From contig JAJYHJ010000078.1 of the NCBI GenBank assembly GCA_021784785.1, forward strand, positions 1 through 32,925: a stretch of DNA of 32,925 nt, given 5' to 3'. This stretch comes from Actinomycetes bacterium. Its GTDB lineage: Bacteria > Actinomycetota > Acidimicrobiia > Acidimicrobiales > Acidimicrobiaceae. Position 1 is the stretch's first letter. Each line of letters starts with the position of its first letter. This document shows positions 14,885 through 23,911 of the stretch, in pieces. The position numbers and the translations under genes were made by a program. Under the pieces are notes generated by a model that saw only the letters and a list, made by a program, of their open reading frames with translations, was not told the DNA's origin and did not search any database.

Positions 14885-15682
14885 CTATGCCGCCTTTTTC
14901 TTCAACGCTTCTCGGGCAGCTTCAACAACGGCTCGTTCTTTAGGGGCTAGGTAAGTAAGAAGCTGTTGTTCAAGCAATCGAGGGCTGGCGCCAGCTTGGA
15001 TCGCAAGTATCCCATCGACGATCAGGTACCTCGTTCTAACCTCAATATCTGAGACGCGATGCAGCTTGTTCTCGATAGGAAGCCAAAAGACATTAGCCGT
15101 CATCACGCCCCACAATGTCGCAGTAAATGCACCGGAGATAGCTGGACCAAGAGAATTCGGCGACGATAGATTCCCAAGAACGTGAATCAAGCCCATGATT
15201 GTACCCAAAATTCCAATGGTCGGAGCAAAGCCGCCCATATCTTTAAAAAACTTAGCACCCGCTTTATGGCGAGCTTTCATCGAATCAATCTCACCATCTA
15301 AGAGGTCTCTAATCCTCTCGCTATCGATGCCGTCCACTGCAAGCTGAATGCCTTTTTTTAAAAAAGGGTCTTCGATGTCCTTAGTCGCAGCTTCAAGAGC
15401 CAAGACACCCTCTTTCCTGGCAATCTCCGCGAAACGAACCATCTCTTGAATGCTTTCATCAGGAGATGCCACCTTTGCCAAAATTGCTGACTTCATGGCA
15501 CCTACGATCATAGAGATGTCTTTCAATCGATACCCAGCTAGCGAGACGCCGAACGTTCCACCCAACACCAAAAGTATCGACGACGGAGCGACTAAAGATG
15601 CCGGGTTCCCGCCATCCATTATCATCGACACCAAGATCGCAACTAACGCTACGCCGATACCTATGGGGGTTGAAAAGTCCAT
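14885..15682 (-). CDS. motA: Flagellar stator protein MotA
   Basis: This 265-residue membrane protein has four hydrophobic segments and the MotA signature in the third, GGFAPTIGILGTIMGLIHVL, with the conserved Pro that takes part in torque generation. The cytoplasmic loop between helices 2 and 3 is rich in charged residues that would contact FliG. ATG 15682 has GAGGAGG about eight bases upstream and lies 1 base after flbD. flbD-motA-motB-fliL form one block. Confidence 0.96.
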   Translation of the reverse strand: MDFSTPIGIGVALVAILVSMIMDGGNPASLVAPSSILLVLGGTFGVSLAGYRLKDISMIVGAMKSAILAKVASPDESIQEMVRFAEIARKEGVLALEAATKDIEDPFLKKGIQLAVDGIDSERIRDLLDGEIDSMKARHKAGAKFFKDMGGFAPTIGILGTIMGLIHVLGNLSSPNSLGPAISGAFTATLWGVMTANVFWLPIENKLHRVSDIEVRTRYLIVDGILAIQAGASPRLLEQQLLTYLAPKERAVVEAAREALKKKAA

Positions 15683-15683
15683 C

Positions 15684-15944
15684 CTAGACCTCCTCGTGTC
15701 GATGGGAGATTAGGTGTAGACTCGGTTGACCCTCTTCCTCGGCCCGCTCAAGTTGCGAAACCATCTTTAGCACCCGAGCCTTGAACAGTACGACCAATTC
15801 AACGATCTCATCAACTGACTCTTTCACGACAAAGTGCGAGCCATTTGTAAGCGCAACAACCGAATCTGGAGTCGCCTCAACCTTCTCAATTAGATCCGAG
15901 TTTATGGTTATGTACTCACCCGAAAGTCTCGTAACTTTTATCAT
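15684..15944 (-). CDS. flbD: FlbD-family protein of the flagellar cluster
   Basis: The 86-residue protein matches the small FlbD family (found next to motAB/flgE in Gram-positive flagellar clusters): MIKVTRLSGEYITINSDLIE at the N-terminus, then TPDSVVALTNGSHFVVKESVDEI as beta strands, and a charged helical end. Its molecular job is not well known. AAGGATGG provides a ribosome binding site. It is the first gene after a sigma-28-like promoter (15972-15997) and is followed at once by motA. Confidence 0.92.
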   Translation of the reverse strand: MIKVTRLSGEYITINSDLIEKVEATPDSVVALTNGSHFVVKESVDEIVELVVLFKARVLKMVSQLERAEEEGQPSLHLISHRHEEV

Positions 15945-15971
15945 CCGTGATCACCCATCCTTATAGGTGAG

Positions 15972-15997
15972 TTATCGGCACTTATCTTCCCACTTTG
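15972..15997 (-). promoter_or_regulatory. Sigma-28-like promoter upstream of flbD-motAB block
   Basis: On the - strand, CAAA (15997-15994), a 14-base spacer and GCCGATAA (15979-15972) match the flagellar sigma-28/sigma-D consensus (TAAA-N14-16-GCCGATAA/T); the -10 box is perfect. It ends 28 bases before the flbD ATG and lies after the flgE terminator-like hairpin, so it would drive flbD-motA-motB and possibly all genes down to flhB. Confidence 0.72.
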
Positions 15998-16049
15998 AGT
16001 GACATCGCCACATTTGATAGATTTTTCTTTCTCTGACACTGCAGTTACT

Positions 16050-16120
16050 AAGTTAAAAGGACATTCCCGCGTTCAGATCCACTTCACGTAGCAAATCTGA
16101 AGCGGGCTATCCGTTAACTT
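16050..16120 (-). terminator. Terminator-like hairpin after flgE
   Basis: On the - strand, 9 bases after the flgE stop, a hairpin pairs CCCGCTTCAGAT (16106-16095) with ATCTGAACGCGGG (16078-16066), one bulged C, and an outer AAGTTAA/TTAACTT arm. The sequence TCCTTTTAA follows the inner stem. It probably ends the flgB-flgE transcript, although the T tract is short. Confidence 0.6.
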
Positions 16121-16128
16121 AAACGCTA

Positions 16129-17397
16129 CTAAGCCATTTGAACCAACGACTGCAGAACAGTTGACGTAGTAGAAACTACCTTCGTATTAGCTTGATAAGC
16201 AGTTTGGGCGACAATAAGGTCAGTTAACTGAGTTCCAAGGTTTACGTTTGAGGTCTCCACTGCACCGCCTACCAAAGTACCAAGACCTCCAGAACCCGCA
16301 AGACCCAATTGAGGAGCTCCGGAGTTTAATGTGGCCTGATACAAAAGGTTACCAATCTTGGCAAGTCCCTGATCATTGGCGAACTGTGCAAGAGCAATCT
16401 GGCCAAGCGATTGAGTATTGCCGTTCGAATAGTTACCGACGATCTCACCATTAGAACCGATGGTGAAGCCATCTAGAGTTCCCGAAGCGTTTCCATCTTG
16501 TGACGTAACTTGAATCGTTGAAGTTCCAGAGAACTGGGTTACGGCCTGTGGAGTTCCCGCTTGAGGGAAGTCAAGGTTCATCGTATATCCCGCGGGCAGA
16601 TTATTGTATCCTGTAAAGCCCGACAAAGTTATTGGAGCCGTTGATGTCATCTGGCCAGTCGTTGGATTGAATGAAATCGTGGTACCTGGAGGAGTCAAGG
16701 TATCCGTTCCGCCGGCCGGATTTGGCGCAGTTGCAACTACTGACCAGGCATTCGGTGTGGTAGACGCTGTGAAGGTCACGGTGATAGGAATCTGTCCACC
16801 CAAAGAGTCATACGCGGTAACCGTTGCGGTATACGACGGCGCAGTGCCGGTACCGTTCCACGCGGGCAAGTTACCCCCCAAGTTTATATTTTTGGTTGAG
16901 GTCGGGTTAGCCGCTTGACCTTGAGGTATAGTTAAGTTCGTCAATGGCCCCGAGGTGTTGATTACGCCAGCTGCGTTTGGCACCCAGCCCTGCACAATAG
17001 CGCCCGAGGGAGTGACGAGTTCTCCAGCAGCGTCGAGCTGAAGGTTACCAGCGCGGGTATAGAGAGTATTGCCCCCTTGCTGTACCACTAAGAATCCTTG
17101 ACCTTGAATAGCCAGGTCGGTCTGAACTCCTGTCTGCGAAAGCGTTCCCTGCGTAAAGTTAATACCAGTTGAGGCTACTCTTACACCAGAACCAATCTCT
17201 ATTGGGTTCGTTCCTCCGTTCACACCAACTTGAGGCGCACCGGCACTTTGCTGCTGCTGATACAAGAGATCAGCGAATTGAATACTAGTTGACTGATACC
17301 CGACGGTATCGACGTTAGCGATGTTATTTCCGATATTATCCAACCAAGCTTGACTTGCGTCAATACCAGATATCGCTGAAGAAAGTGATCTTGTCAC
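16129..17397 (-). CDS. flgE: Flagellar hook protein FlgE
   Basis: FlgE polymerises into the hook. The 422-residue protein has the rod/hook N-terminal motif LDNIGNNIANVDTVGYQ (19-35), the FlgE/F/G pattern GINFTQGTLSQTGVQTDLAIQG followed by GQGFLVV, a central hook domain rich in Thr, Pro and Gly, and the C-terminal heptad segment QLTDLIVAQTAYQANTKVV. No signal peptide, as expected for a type III export substrate. GTG 17397 has AAGGAGAG upstream. No separate flgG is in the window. Confidence 0.95.
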   Translation of the reverse strand: MTRSLSSAISGIDASQAWLDNIGNNIANVDTVGYQSTSIQFADLLYQQQQSAGAPQVGVNGGTNPIEIGSGVRVASTGINFTQGTLSQTGVQTDLAIQGQGFLVVQQGGNTLYTRAGNLQLDAAGELVTPSGAIVQGWVPNAAGVINTSGPLTNLTIPQGQAANPTSTKNINLGGNLPAWNGTGTAPSYTATVTAYDSLGGQIPITVTFTASTTPNAWSVVATAPNPAGGTDTLTPPGTTISFNPTTGQMTSTAPITLSGFTGYNNLPAGYTMNLDFPQAGTPQAVTQFSGTSTIQVTSQDGNASGTLDGFTIGSNGEIVGNYSNGNTQSLGQIALAQFANDQGLAKIGNLLYQATLNSGAPQLGLAGSGGLGTLVGGAVETSNVNLGTQLTDLIVAQTAYQANTKVVSTTSTVLQSLVQMA

Positions 17398-17505
17398 TGT
17401 AATTAACTCTCCTTGTCTGAGTCTTCACGTCCTAAATAGACGAGAGGAAGTTTCTTTCCGTAGTAGTTGCCTTTGGACCGTCTCGGTAGTAAGAAGCTAC
17501 GTCTT

Positions 17506-17985
17506 CTAAGAGATCTGCGTTACTGAAGATAAGGGAACTTGAGCACCTCCTATGTTGAGTAATGGACCACTTGAGCCAACCGAGACCGAACTCACCTGAC
17601 CGCTTTGAGTACTACCAGAGGAGTCTTGATAAGTCACCTGCTGGGATATAAGTGAACTTGCCTGGGTGAGAGCCTGAGTCTGTTGCATCTGGGCCACCGA
17701 TTGCTGGAGTCCCTGGAGATCTTGCACCATTGTAAGGGTTGCTGTCTGAGCGATCATCTGAGTCGGACTAACAGGATTAGATGGATCTTGATTCGTTAGC
17801 TGTGTAACTAGAAGTTGCAAAAAATCGTTCGACGTCAAAGATCCAAGACCGCTCGAAGAAGGCGCTGATCCAGTTGATCCTGTCGTAGATGATATGGGCG
17901 ACGCGGTTGATACCGGCGGCGTGATGGTCGCCGGACTAGACGCAGTTGAAAACAACGTCGATGGTAATGGCAGTATTTGTGTCAT
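17506..17985 (-). CDS. flgD: Hook cap / hook assembly protein FlgD
   Basis: FlgD caps the growing hook. The 159-residue product has a Ser/Thr-rich N-terminus (1-50), the conserved N-terminal domain DFLQLLVTQLTNQDPSNPV with QMIAQTATLTMVQ, and a short C-terminal beta domain (LISQQVTYQD... VPLSSVTQI). It lacks the larger Ig-like insertion of enterobacterial FlgD, as do many Gram-positive versions. AAGGAGA precedes ATG 17985; fliK lies just upstream and flgE downstream. Confidence 0.93.
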   Translation of the reverse strand: MTQILPLPSTLFSTASSPATITPPVSTASPISSTTGSTGSAPSSSGLGSLTSNDFLQLLVTQLTNQDPSNPVSPTQMIAQTATLTMVQDLQGLQQSVAQMQQTQALTQASSLISQQVTYQDSSGSTQSGQVSSVSVGSSGPLLNIGGAQVPLSSVTQIS

Positions 17986-18036
17986 TTAGTTCTCCTTAAA
18001 TGAGTAGTAATTTTCATTTCAGTACATCAATTGGGT

Positions 18037-19368
18037 TCAAGCCCAGATATCTATCACATGCTGCCCTCTCCCAAGTGCAGACAAACTAGAAGGTCTTTGC
18101 GGATGCGTAAGTCCCGACACTGGCGTCGGACTAGAAAGAGAACCATTGAAAAACTCCTTTTCTGTCTTACCGCCGTTCGTACCGAAAGAACCAAGGTTCA
18201 AAGAGACTTTCACTGCCAAAGCAGCCTGTAGTTCTTTAGCTAGTTGTCCCATAGCAGAGTTAAGTTGGCTACCTAACTCTGCCGACGTACCTTCCATCTT
18301 CACCGTCAGCGAACCTTCCACACCGCTCAGATGAATATTGAGGACCCCAAGATCCTTCGGGAAAATCCGCAGATGGATGGTCGAAGGAAGCGAGGGGTTA
18401 GAAGATATGTGCGCAGCCACAACGTTGGCAATTTGATCGACAGAGACATAGCTCGCTCCACCAACTGAGATGTTACTGTTCGAACTCGTCGTTGCCGTGA
18501 TGGTAGAAAAAGCACCAGGAGCGTTCGGTAAAATCGCAGCGACCTCTTGTACCTGATTGAAAGCTGGTCCCGTGTTCGAAGAACTCTTAGCTAAGGCCGT
18601 CGTCACCTGGGTCTTCGCCGTCTCTACGCTTAAATTCGATCCTCCTTTTCCGTTTGAGGTGCTTTCGGCAATAACTGCAGACACAACACTCCTAGGCTCC
18701 TGAAAAGGCTGGGGTTTGAAGGTGGTATTAGTAGTTGGCAGTGGTTCCAAGGAAACCGAAGCTCCGTTCTGCTGCGAAGTGATACTAGGCAGCGGATCCT
18801 GTCCCATGTTTCCTTTTTGCAAGCTCTGAACAGACAAGTTAATCTGACTAGTTTCAGAGCTGTTCAAGGAAGTAAGTTCGGGACTCGACGCCAGAACTTT
18901 CGAATTGGTCGCCGAGTTAGATGGAGCACTTTGATCTATCGCCACAGTTGGCTGGCCATCTATAGGCGTAGTCACCTTCTTTTTAACTACGATATCGCTG
19001 GTCGTTTTTGAAGAAGACACGAGAAACGTCGTCGGGGTATCCGTCCCTGCGTTAACCTGCGCCAGAGCTGGAAGCGGAGATGAAATGGTCGCTCCAGCGG
19101 ACTTCATTACTTGAAGGCCGGCACTCGCCACATCTACTTGACCACCTAACTTTGACTTGATCTTCAGACTGGTTGGGTCGCTCTGTTTATTAGACCGCTG
19201 CGATGCTGTTTGTTGCGAAGTTACGGAATTTGAAACTACAGTTACCTGGGCAACCACCTCAAGAAGGGCGTTGAAGCCTGGGTCTTTAGCGGTCTTTCCT
19301 TTGTTCGGCGAAACGCCCGCCTCGGCGTTCGCTACCGTTGAACTTTTTGAACTAGGCGATACGGGCAT
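18037..19368 (-). CDS. fliK: Flagellar hook-length control protein FliK
   Basis: FliK measures hook length and triggers the FlhB switch. The 443-residue product has a long Ser/Thr/Gln-rich, low-complexity N-terminal part, fitting the extended ruler domain, and a C-terminal domain (~320-400) with the family pattern IHLRIFPKDLGVLNIHLSG and a following helix of about 35 residues. ATG 19368 shares its A with the stop of the upstream hydrolase gene (TGATG). Confidence 0.9.
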   Translation of the reverse strand: MPVSPSSKSSTVANAEAGVSPNKGKTAKDPGFNALLEVVAQVTVVSNSVTSQQTASQRSNKQSDPTSLKIKSKLGGQVDVASAGLQVMKSAGATISSPLPALAQVNAGTDTPTTFLVSSSKTTSDIVVKKKVTTPIDGQPTVAIDQSAPSNSATNSKVLASSPELTSLNSSETSQINLSVQSLQKGNMGQDPLPSITSQQNGASVSLEPLPTTNTTFKPQPFQEPRSVVSAVIAESTSNGKGGSNLSVETAKTQVTTALAKSSSNTGPAFNQVQEVAAILPNAPGAFSTITATTSSNSNISVGGASYVSVDQIANVVAAHISSNPSLPSTIHLRIFPKDLGVLNIHLSGVEGSLTVKMEGTSAELGSQLNSAMGQLAKELQAALAVKVSLNLGSFGTNGGKTEKEFFNGSLSSPTPVSGLTHPQRPSSLSALGRGQHVIDIWA

Positions 19369-20486
19369 CAGTTGCTCCCTTGCATGATAGACATCACAGA
19401 CGTGACATAGTTTTGCGTCTGAGGATAAGGTGGTATTCCTCCAAAGCTTCGCACTGCCCCATCACCTGCGTTATAAGCTGCGAGAGCCAACGGAACAGAA
19501 CCAAAAGTCTGAAGTTTTTGCGCAAGTAAGTAGGCTGCTCCATATATCGCCTGGGTTGGATCCATAGGATTTACGCCGATTGAACTAGCAGTCTGTGGCA
19601 TAATCTGCATCAGACCTTGGGCCCCTGCACTTGAGACAGCGTTCGGGTTGAAGTTGGACTCCACCTGTGCTACCGCCTGTAGCATCCCTTGTGGAAGTCC
19701 ATATATGCTCGTCGCAGCCGCAAACGTCGACGCTAAAGTTGTAGGTCCATTTCCAGTGGCGTTGGTCGCATTTGATGGTGTTCCAGGATTACTAGGCGCT
19801 GAGACCTGTACGATTGAGGTCGGGTTACCTACATTAGTTATGGAAACGGTCTGCCCCGTAGTAGGCGCGTCGATCATTTGACCGTTACCAATATAGATGC
19901 CAACGTGATAAGCTGGTGAGCCATAAAATACCAAGTCTCCTGGTTGTGCTTGTCCAAGCGACGGAACTGGTGTACCAATTTGGCTCTGTTCTGCTGCGGT
20001 TCTCGGAATTGCTACGCCTAGATCGGAAAACACATGCTGAGTAAATCCAGAACAGTCAAACCCCGTCTTTGGAGAAGTTCCACCCCATAGGTATGGAACT
20101 CCTAGATACTTCTCGGCATCAGCTATCACGCTTTGACCAAACGAGACCTGACTACCGTAGTTTGATGGAGTACTAACGGGCGACGTAGAGCTGGGTGATA
20201 CAGTTCCCGTCGTTGTTGCGACAGGCCAAGACAGCAATGCGGGCGAGTTACTAGTTGAAGCGGAACTTGCGCTAACTGGACTTGTTTGTGTTGAGATACC
20301 AGTCGTCTGACTTGGAATATTCCCGAAGAGAATCTGGCTCATCTCGTTTTGGATCTGAGCCATTACGGTTGAGAACTGATCGACACCTTGCGATATGGAC
20401 GTGGGCGTAACTCCTTGTTGCGCCAACTCCGAGAAGCTTTGCGACAAGTTTTGTATAGAACTAAGTACCGCGCTAACCGACGACAC
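19368..20486 (-). CDS. Two-domain peptidoglycan hydrolase (NlpC/P60 + SLT), likely FlgJ-like role
   Basis: The 372-residue protein joins two wall-cutting domains. Residues ~117-210 are NlpC/P60 (C40 peptidase) with catalytic Cys145 in DCSGF and His194 in YHVGIYIGNG. Residues ~255-365 are a lytic transglycosylase (SLT) domain with catalytic Glu276 in VESNFNPNA and the GAQGLMQIMP and ALAAYNAG motifs. The first ~60 residues resemble an export/rod-type segment and there is no Sec signal peptide, suggesting export through the flagellar apparatus, as for FlgJ. GTG 20486 overlaps the fliJ end by 14 bases, and the stop overlaps fliK. It probably opens the wall for rod growth; the role is inferred from context. 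Confidence 0.9.
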   Translation of the reverse strand: MSSVSAVLSSIQNLSQSFSELAQQGVTPTSISQGVDQFSTVMAQIQNEMSQILFGNIPSQTTGISTQTSPVSASSASTSNSPALLSWPVATTTGTVSPSSTSPVSTPSNYGSQVSFGQSVIADAEKYLGVPYLWGGTSPKTGFDCSGFTQHVFSDLGVAIPRTAAEQSQIGTPVPSLGQAQPGDLVFYGSPAYHVGIYIGNGQMIDAPTTGQTVSITNVGNPTSIVQVSAPSNPGTPSNATNATGNGPTTLASTFAAATSIYGLPQGMLQAVAQVESNFNPNAVSSAGAQGLMQIMPQTASSIGVNPMDPTQAIYGAAYLLAQKLQTFGSVPLALAAYNAGDGAVRSFGGIPPYPQTQNYVTSVMSIMQGSN

Positions 20487-20910
20487 GGGCTATCTCCTCA
20501 GACTCAGAAATTGCTTGAAAGATCTCAATCATGTCGACCACTTCTTTACGTTCTCTTTTACGTCTTTGAACTTGGGCTTTTTTTGCCATAACCCTTTCAA
20601 GGGAGTTTTCCACCTGAACTTGTTGCTTATAGGAAAATTGGGCGTCCAATGAACTTTGAACAGCAACGTCAAGACTCTCTTGTACGTGATCACGGTATTC
20701 ATAAAGTACATCTACATAGCGGCCGGTGCTTGCGTACATACCTCCCCGTTTCCCAGACGCGTCGAAACGGAGGACAGTTTCAGATGTCGAATCAAAGGCA
20801 GTCTTCGCTTGATACTCGCAACCAAGGGCTTGTGCCAAAGCGATTTTTGCCCTTTCAGTCTCAAAGTGAGCGAGCATTGCCATTACTTCAAGGGACCGTC
20901 GCTTTGGCAT
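20473..20910 (-). CDS. fliJ: Flagellar export chaperone / ATPase stalk protein FliJ
   Basis: At 145 residues and almost wholly helical and charged, with a coiled coil over most of its length and a basic region AKKAQVQRRKRERKEV near the C-terminus, this fits FliJ, which sits in the FliI hexamer centre and links it to FlhA. FliJ is poorly conserved, so the call leans on its place directly after fliI. Its start abuts the fliI stop. Confidence 0.82.
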   Translation of the reverse strand: MPKRRSLEVMAMLAHFETERAKIALAQALGCEYQAKTAFDSTSETVLRFDASGKRGGMYASTGRYVDVLYEYRDHVQESLDVAVQSSLDAQFSYKQQVQVENSLERVMAKKAQVQRRKRERKEVVDMIEIFQAISESEEIARVVG

Positions 20911-22218
20911 CTAACGAACCTCCTCAAGAGCGCCTTGGAGCATACGCCAAGACTCACTTCCCGATACCGTCTCTTTGACATCTTGACAAAAAACCTTTTC
21001 AAGTCGAGGTATCACTTCGAGTGCTCTATCCAACGCTGGATTTGCTCCTGGCCGATAGGCACCGACTTCAACTAAATCCTTTGAAGCTGCATACGTAGCA
21101 AGATGAATCCGTGCTTGGCGGACTAAAGCGATTTGGTCCGAGTTTAAGATCGCTGACTCAAGACGCGAGATCGACTCCAAAACCTCAACAGCTGGATATC
21201 GAGACATCTGAGCGCGCTCCCTCGACAACGTAATATGACCGTCCAAAATCGATCTTGCAGAGTCAGCGACAGGATCCATGAGGTCGTCGCCATCGACAAG
21301 CACTGAGTACAAGGCAGTGATAGAACCGTGTTCGTTTCTCCCCGCGCGCTCAAGTAGTCTCGCCATAAGGGAGTTCACAGATGGTGGATAGCCCCTTTGT
21401 GATGGCGGCTCTCCACTTGACAAGCCAACTTCCCGTTGAGCCATCGCCAAACGTGTAAGCGAGTCCATTATTAAAAGAACGTCGTTTCCCTGGTCTCGAA
21501 AGTACTCTGCTATGCGCGTCGCCACCAATGCCGCGCGAATTCGAACCAATGCCGGTTGATCAGAGGTAGCCACCACAACGACCGAACTCGACAGCCCTTG
21601 GATCGTAAGGTCATTCTCTATGAACTCTCTAACCTCACGCCCTCGTTCGCCCACTAGAGCGAGCACCTTTACTGGAGCCTCTGTCCCTCTAATTATCATC
21701 GACAAAAGGGAGGACTTTCCTACGCCCGCACCTGCGAAAATACCTAAGCGCTGCCCTTTTCCACAAGGTACCATGGTGTCCAAAACTGACGTTCCCAAGG
21801 ATAAAGGTTTGTCGATAAGCGGTCGCGACATCGGTGGCGGCGCGGCCTGTGTTGCAATCACAAATTCTTCTGCATTAATGGAACCGTAACCGTCCAACGG
21901 AATCCCCTCGGCATCGATCACGCGCCCAAGAAGCTCCTGGCCGACTCCAATCCGAGGCGGTCTGCGCATCGGTACGGCAGTTGAACCGTACCTCACACCG
22001 TCTAAGTCTCCATAGGGCATACAGACCAACCGACCGTCTCTAATAGCTACAACTTCCGCAGAGATTTTACGATCTTTGAGCTCGACATATATAGCCTCTC
22101 CAATTGCAGCATCTACGCCTTCGACCTCGAGATGCAGTCCAACCATACGACACACTCGTCCTACGGGTCTAGGTCGCGCCGCATCTAAAATACTGTCTCG
22201 CCAAAGGATCGGTATCAA
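20911..22218 (-). CDS. fliI: Flagellum-specific export ATPase FliI
   Basis: FliI is the hexameric ATPase of the export apparatus. The 435-residue protein has the F1-beta-like fold signatures: Walker A AGAGVGKS (162-169, Lys168), GERGREVREFI with the catalytic Glu, Walker B VLLIMDSLTR (Asp252), and the ATPase signature near PPSQRGYPPSV. The start is TTG 22218, overlapping the fliH TGA by three bases, with GGAG seven bases upstream; no ATG is available nearby. Confidence 0.97.
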   Translation of the reverse strand: MIPILWRDSILDAARPRPVGRVCRMVGLHLEVEGVDAAIGEAIYVELKDRKISAEVVAIRDGRLVCMPYGDLDGVRYGSTAVPMRRPPRIGVGQELLGRVIDAEGIPLDGYGSINAEEFVIATQAAPPPMSRPLIDKPLSLGTSVLDTMVPCGKGQRLGIFAGAGVGKSSLLSMIIRGTEAPVKVLALVGERGREVREFIENDLTIQGLSSSVVVVATSDQPALVRIRAALVATRIAEYFRDQGNDVLLIMDSLTRLAMAQREVGLSSGEPPSQRGYPPSVNSLMARLLERAGRNEHGSITALYSVLVDGDDLMDPVADSARSILDGHITLSRERAQMSRYPAVEVLESISRLESAILNSDQIALVRQARIHLATYAASKDLVEVGAYRPGANPALDRALEVIPRLEKVFCQDVKETVSGSESWRMLQGALEEVR

Positions 22219-22901
22219 TCTCTCACTCCACTCAGTTCATCAAGTACTTCTTTGATCCGATCCGTTGCCGTCTTTAACTGAAGGTCCAATGTTGTGGGGC
22301 CTTCTTCGACCACCACCCCGCCCGGTTCTACCGTGGCGTCTGAAACAACTTTAAATGTGGAACTTCTCCCGAACTCCTTCCCGTTCAGAACTTCAGTGAC
22401 GAACGAGAGCATCGTTGGATTTACCCGAATGGCAACTTCTCTACCTACCGGAACCTCTTGGAGCGCCTCCGTCAACACGATCTCAAGTCGTTTTTGCTCA
22501 AGGTCTGGCTCCATATGCATAACGCTCTTTGCGATCTCAAAGGCAAAACTAGCGAGATCGCTTACTTTTGCCTCATAGCCCCTAGCGACCATCGACTCAA
22601 GCTCAGAGATCATCGATCCAAGTTGTCTGAGTCGTTCCTTCAACTCCTCTTCTAAGTGCAAGAAACTTCTTCTAGCAAGATCTTCGCCTTCCTTCGCACC
22701 GTCATCAAACCCGTTTTGATAAGCTTTTTTGAGGCGCTCAGCAAGAAGATCCTCAACGGATTTCGAGGATGTCCGGTGTGAGAGATCAGCTACCAGTTCT
22801 TCAACGGGCAAGAACTCTAGTCGGATCGGATCTTTCGAGCCTACACCCGAACCTTGTCGGGCAGAGTCCCCAAATATTGCTTCTACCCAAGAACCAGCCA
22901 T
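22215..22901 (-). CDS. fliH: Flagellar assembly protein FliH (ATPase regulator)
   Basis: FliH binds and restrains FliI and docks it at the C-ring. The 228-residue product has the FliH pattern: a Gly-spaced helix YQNGFDDGAKEGEDLARR (residues ~66-83), a central coiled coil, and a C-terminal domain ending with VEPGGVVVEEGPTTLDLQL, the usual PGG...DxxL motif. ATG 22901 shares its A with the fliG stop (TGATG). Confidence 0.92.
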   Translation of the reverse strand: MAGSWVEAIFGDSARQGSGVGSKDPIRLEFLPVEELVADLSHRTSSKSVEDLLAERLKKAYQNGFDDGAKEGEDLARRSFLHLEEELKERLRQLGSMISELESMVARGYEAKVSDLASFAFEIAKSVMHMEPDLEQKRLEIVLTEALQEVPVGREVAIRVNPTMLSFVTEVLNGKEFGRSSTFKVVSDATVEPGGVVVEEGPTTLDLQLKTATDRIKEVLDELSGVRD

Positions 22902-23911
22902 CAGTTAACCATCTCCTCGTTTGAGCGAGATAAGGTTATCTCCCCTGAAGCTTCAAGTTCACGAACTACTCGAACCACCGCCGCCTGTGCCGCTTCGACT
23001 GTGGAGAGACGAACTGGGCCGAGCGTATCTATCTCTTCAACAAGGTCCTCCGCCGCCCTTTCCGACAGGTTCCGAAGAACTAAATCTCTCTCGCCGTCAG
23101 GAATTCCCTTTAGCGCGACAGCTAGATCTTTCGGCGCAATCTGACGAAGAACTCGTTGTAGAGTTCTATCATCCAGCGATAGAACATCCTCGAAAACAAA
23201 CATCTGACTACGAACTCTGTCAGCTAGCTCCGGATCTACGACGTCGAGATCGGACAAGATACGTTTTTCAGTACCCTGATCGACATTGTTCAAAATTTCA
23301 ACTAAAGACTGAAGACCTGAGCGCGCTGAGGTAGGTCCAGATTTAGAGACTCCAGCTAGCTTTCTCTGTAGAATTTGAGCCGTCGTCTCTATCACGCTTG
23401 GATCAACCCTTTCTAACATTGCGATACGCCGTGCTATTTGGGCTCTCATTTCCTCAGGCAGAGCCGCCATAATCTCAGCAGATGCGTCAGAGGGTATATA
23501 TGACATGATCACAGCTACCGTTTGAGGATGTTCATCTTGCAAGAACGATGCGACCTGATATGGTTCTACGTGAGCGATAAAGCCCAGCGGATTACCAGTA
23601 CTGCCTCCTGTAAACTGCTCAAGAATTTCATCTGCTTCTTTAGGAGACAGTCGAGCAGAAAGAATCTCCCTTGCCGCGTCCACTCCACCTTGGCCGACGC
23701 TTTGGACCGCAACCACCGAGTCCACAAACTCTCCCATGATCTCAGATATCTGATCCTTGTCAAGGTTGGGCAGATTGGCGATCTCTAGGGTTAGCGCGAC
23801 AGCCTCAGTCTCAGTCATTGCTCTTAAGACTCGAGCAGCGAGGTCCTTCCCAAGTTGCACTAGCACAGCGGCTGCCTTTTGGGGGCCTGTTAGTTCAACT
23901 TGCCTTTTCAT
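22901..23911 (-). CDS. fliG: Flagellar motor switch protein FliG
   Basis: FliG is the rotor protein that meets MotA and mounts on FliF. From ATG 23911 the product is 336 aa, normal length, with an N-terminal FliF-binding domain, the middle-domain EHPQTVAVIMSY motif (contact with FliM), and a C-terminal torque domain with VFEDVLSLDDRTLQRVLRQI and its charged residues. An in-frame TTG at 23932 would extend it by seven residues, but ATG 23911 overlaps the fliF TGA (ATGA) and has GAGG at good spacing. Confidence 0.97.
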   Translation of the reverse strand: MKRQVELTGPQKAAAVLVQLGKDLAARVLRAMTETEAVALTLEIANLPNLDKDQISEIMGEFVDSVVAVQSVGQGGVDAAREILSARLSPKEADEILEQFTGGSTGNPLGFIAHVEPYQVASFLQDEHPQTVAVIMSYIPSDASAEIMAALPEEMRAQIARRIAMLERVDPSVIETTAQILQRKLAGVSKSGPTSARSGLQSLVEILNNVDQGTEKRILSDLDVVDPELADRVRSQMFVFEDVLSLDDRTLQRVLRQIAPKDLAVALKGIPDGERDLVLRNLSERAAEDLVEEIDTLGPVRLSTVEAAQAAVVRVVRELEASGEITLSRSNEEMVN

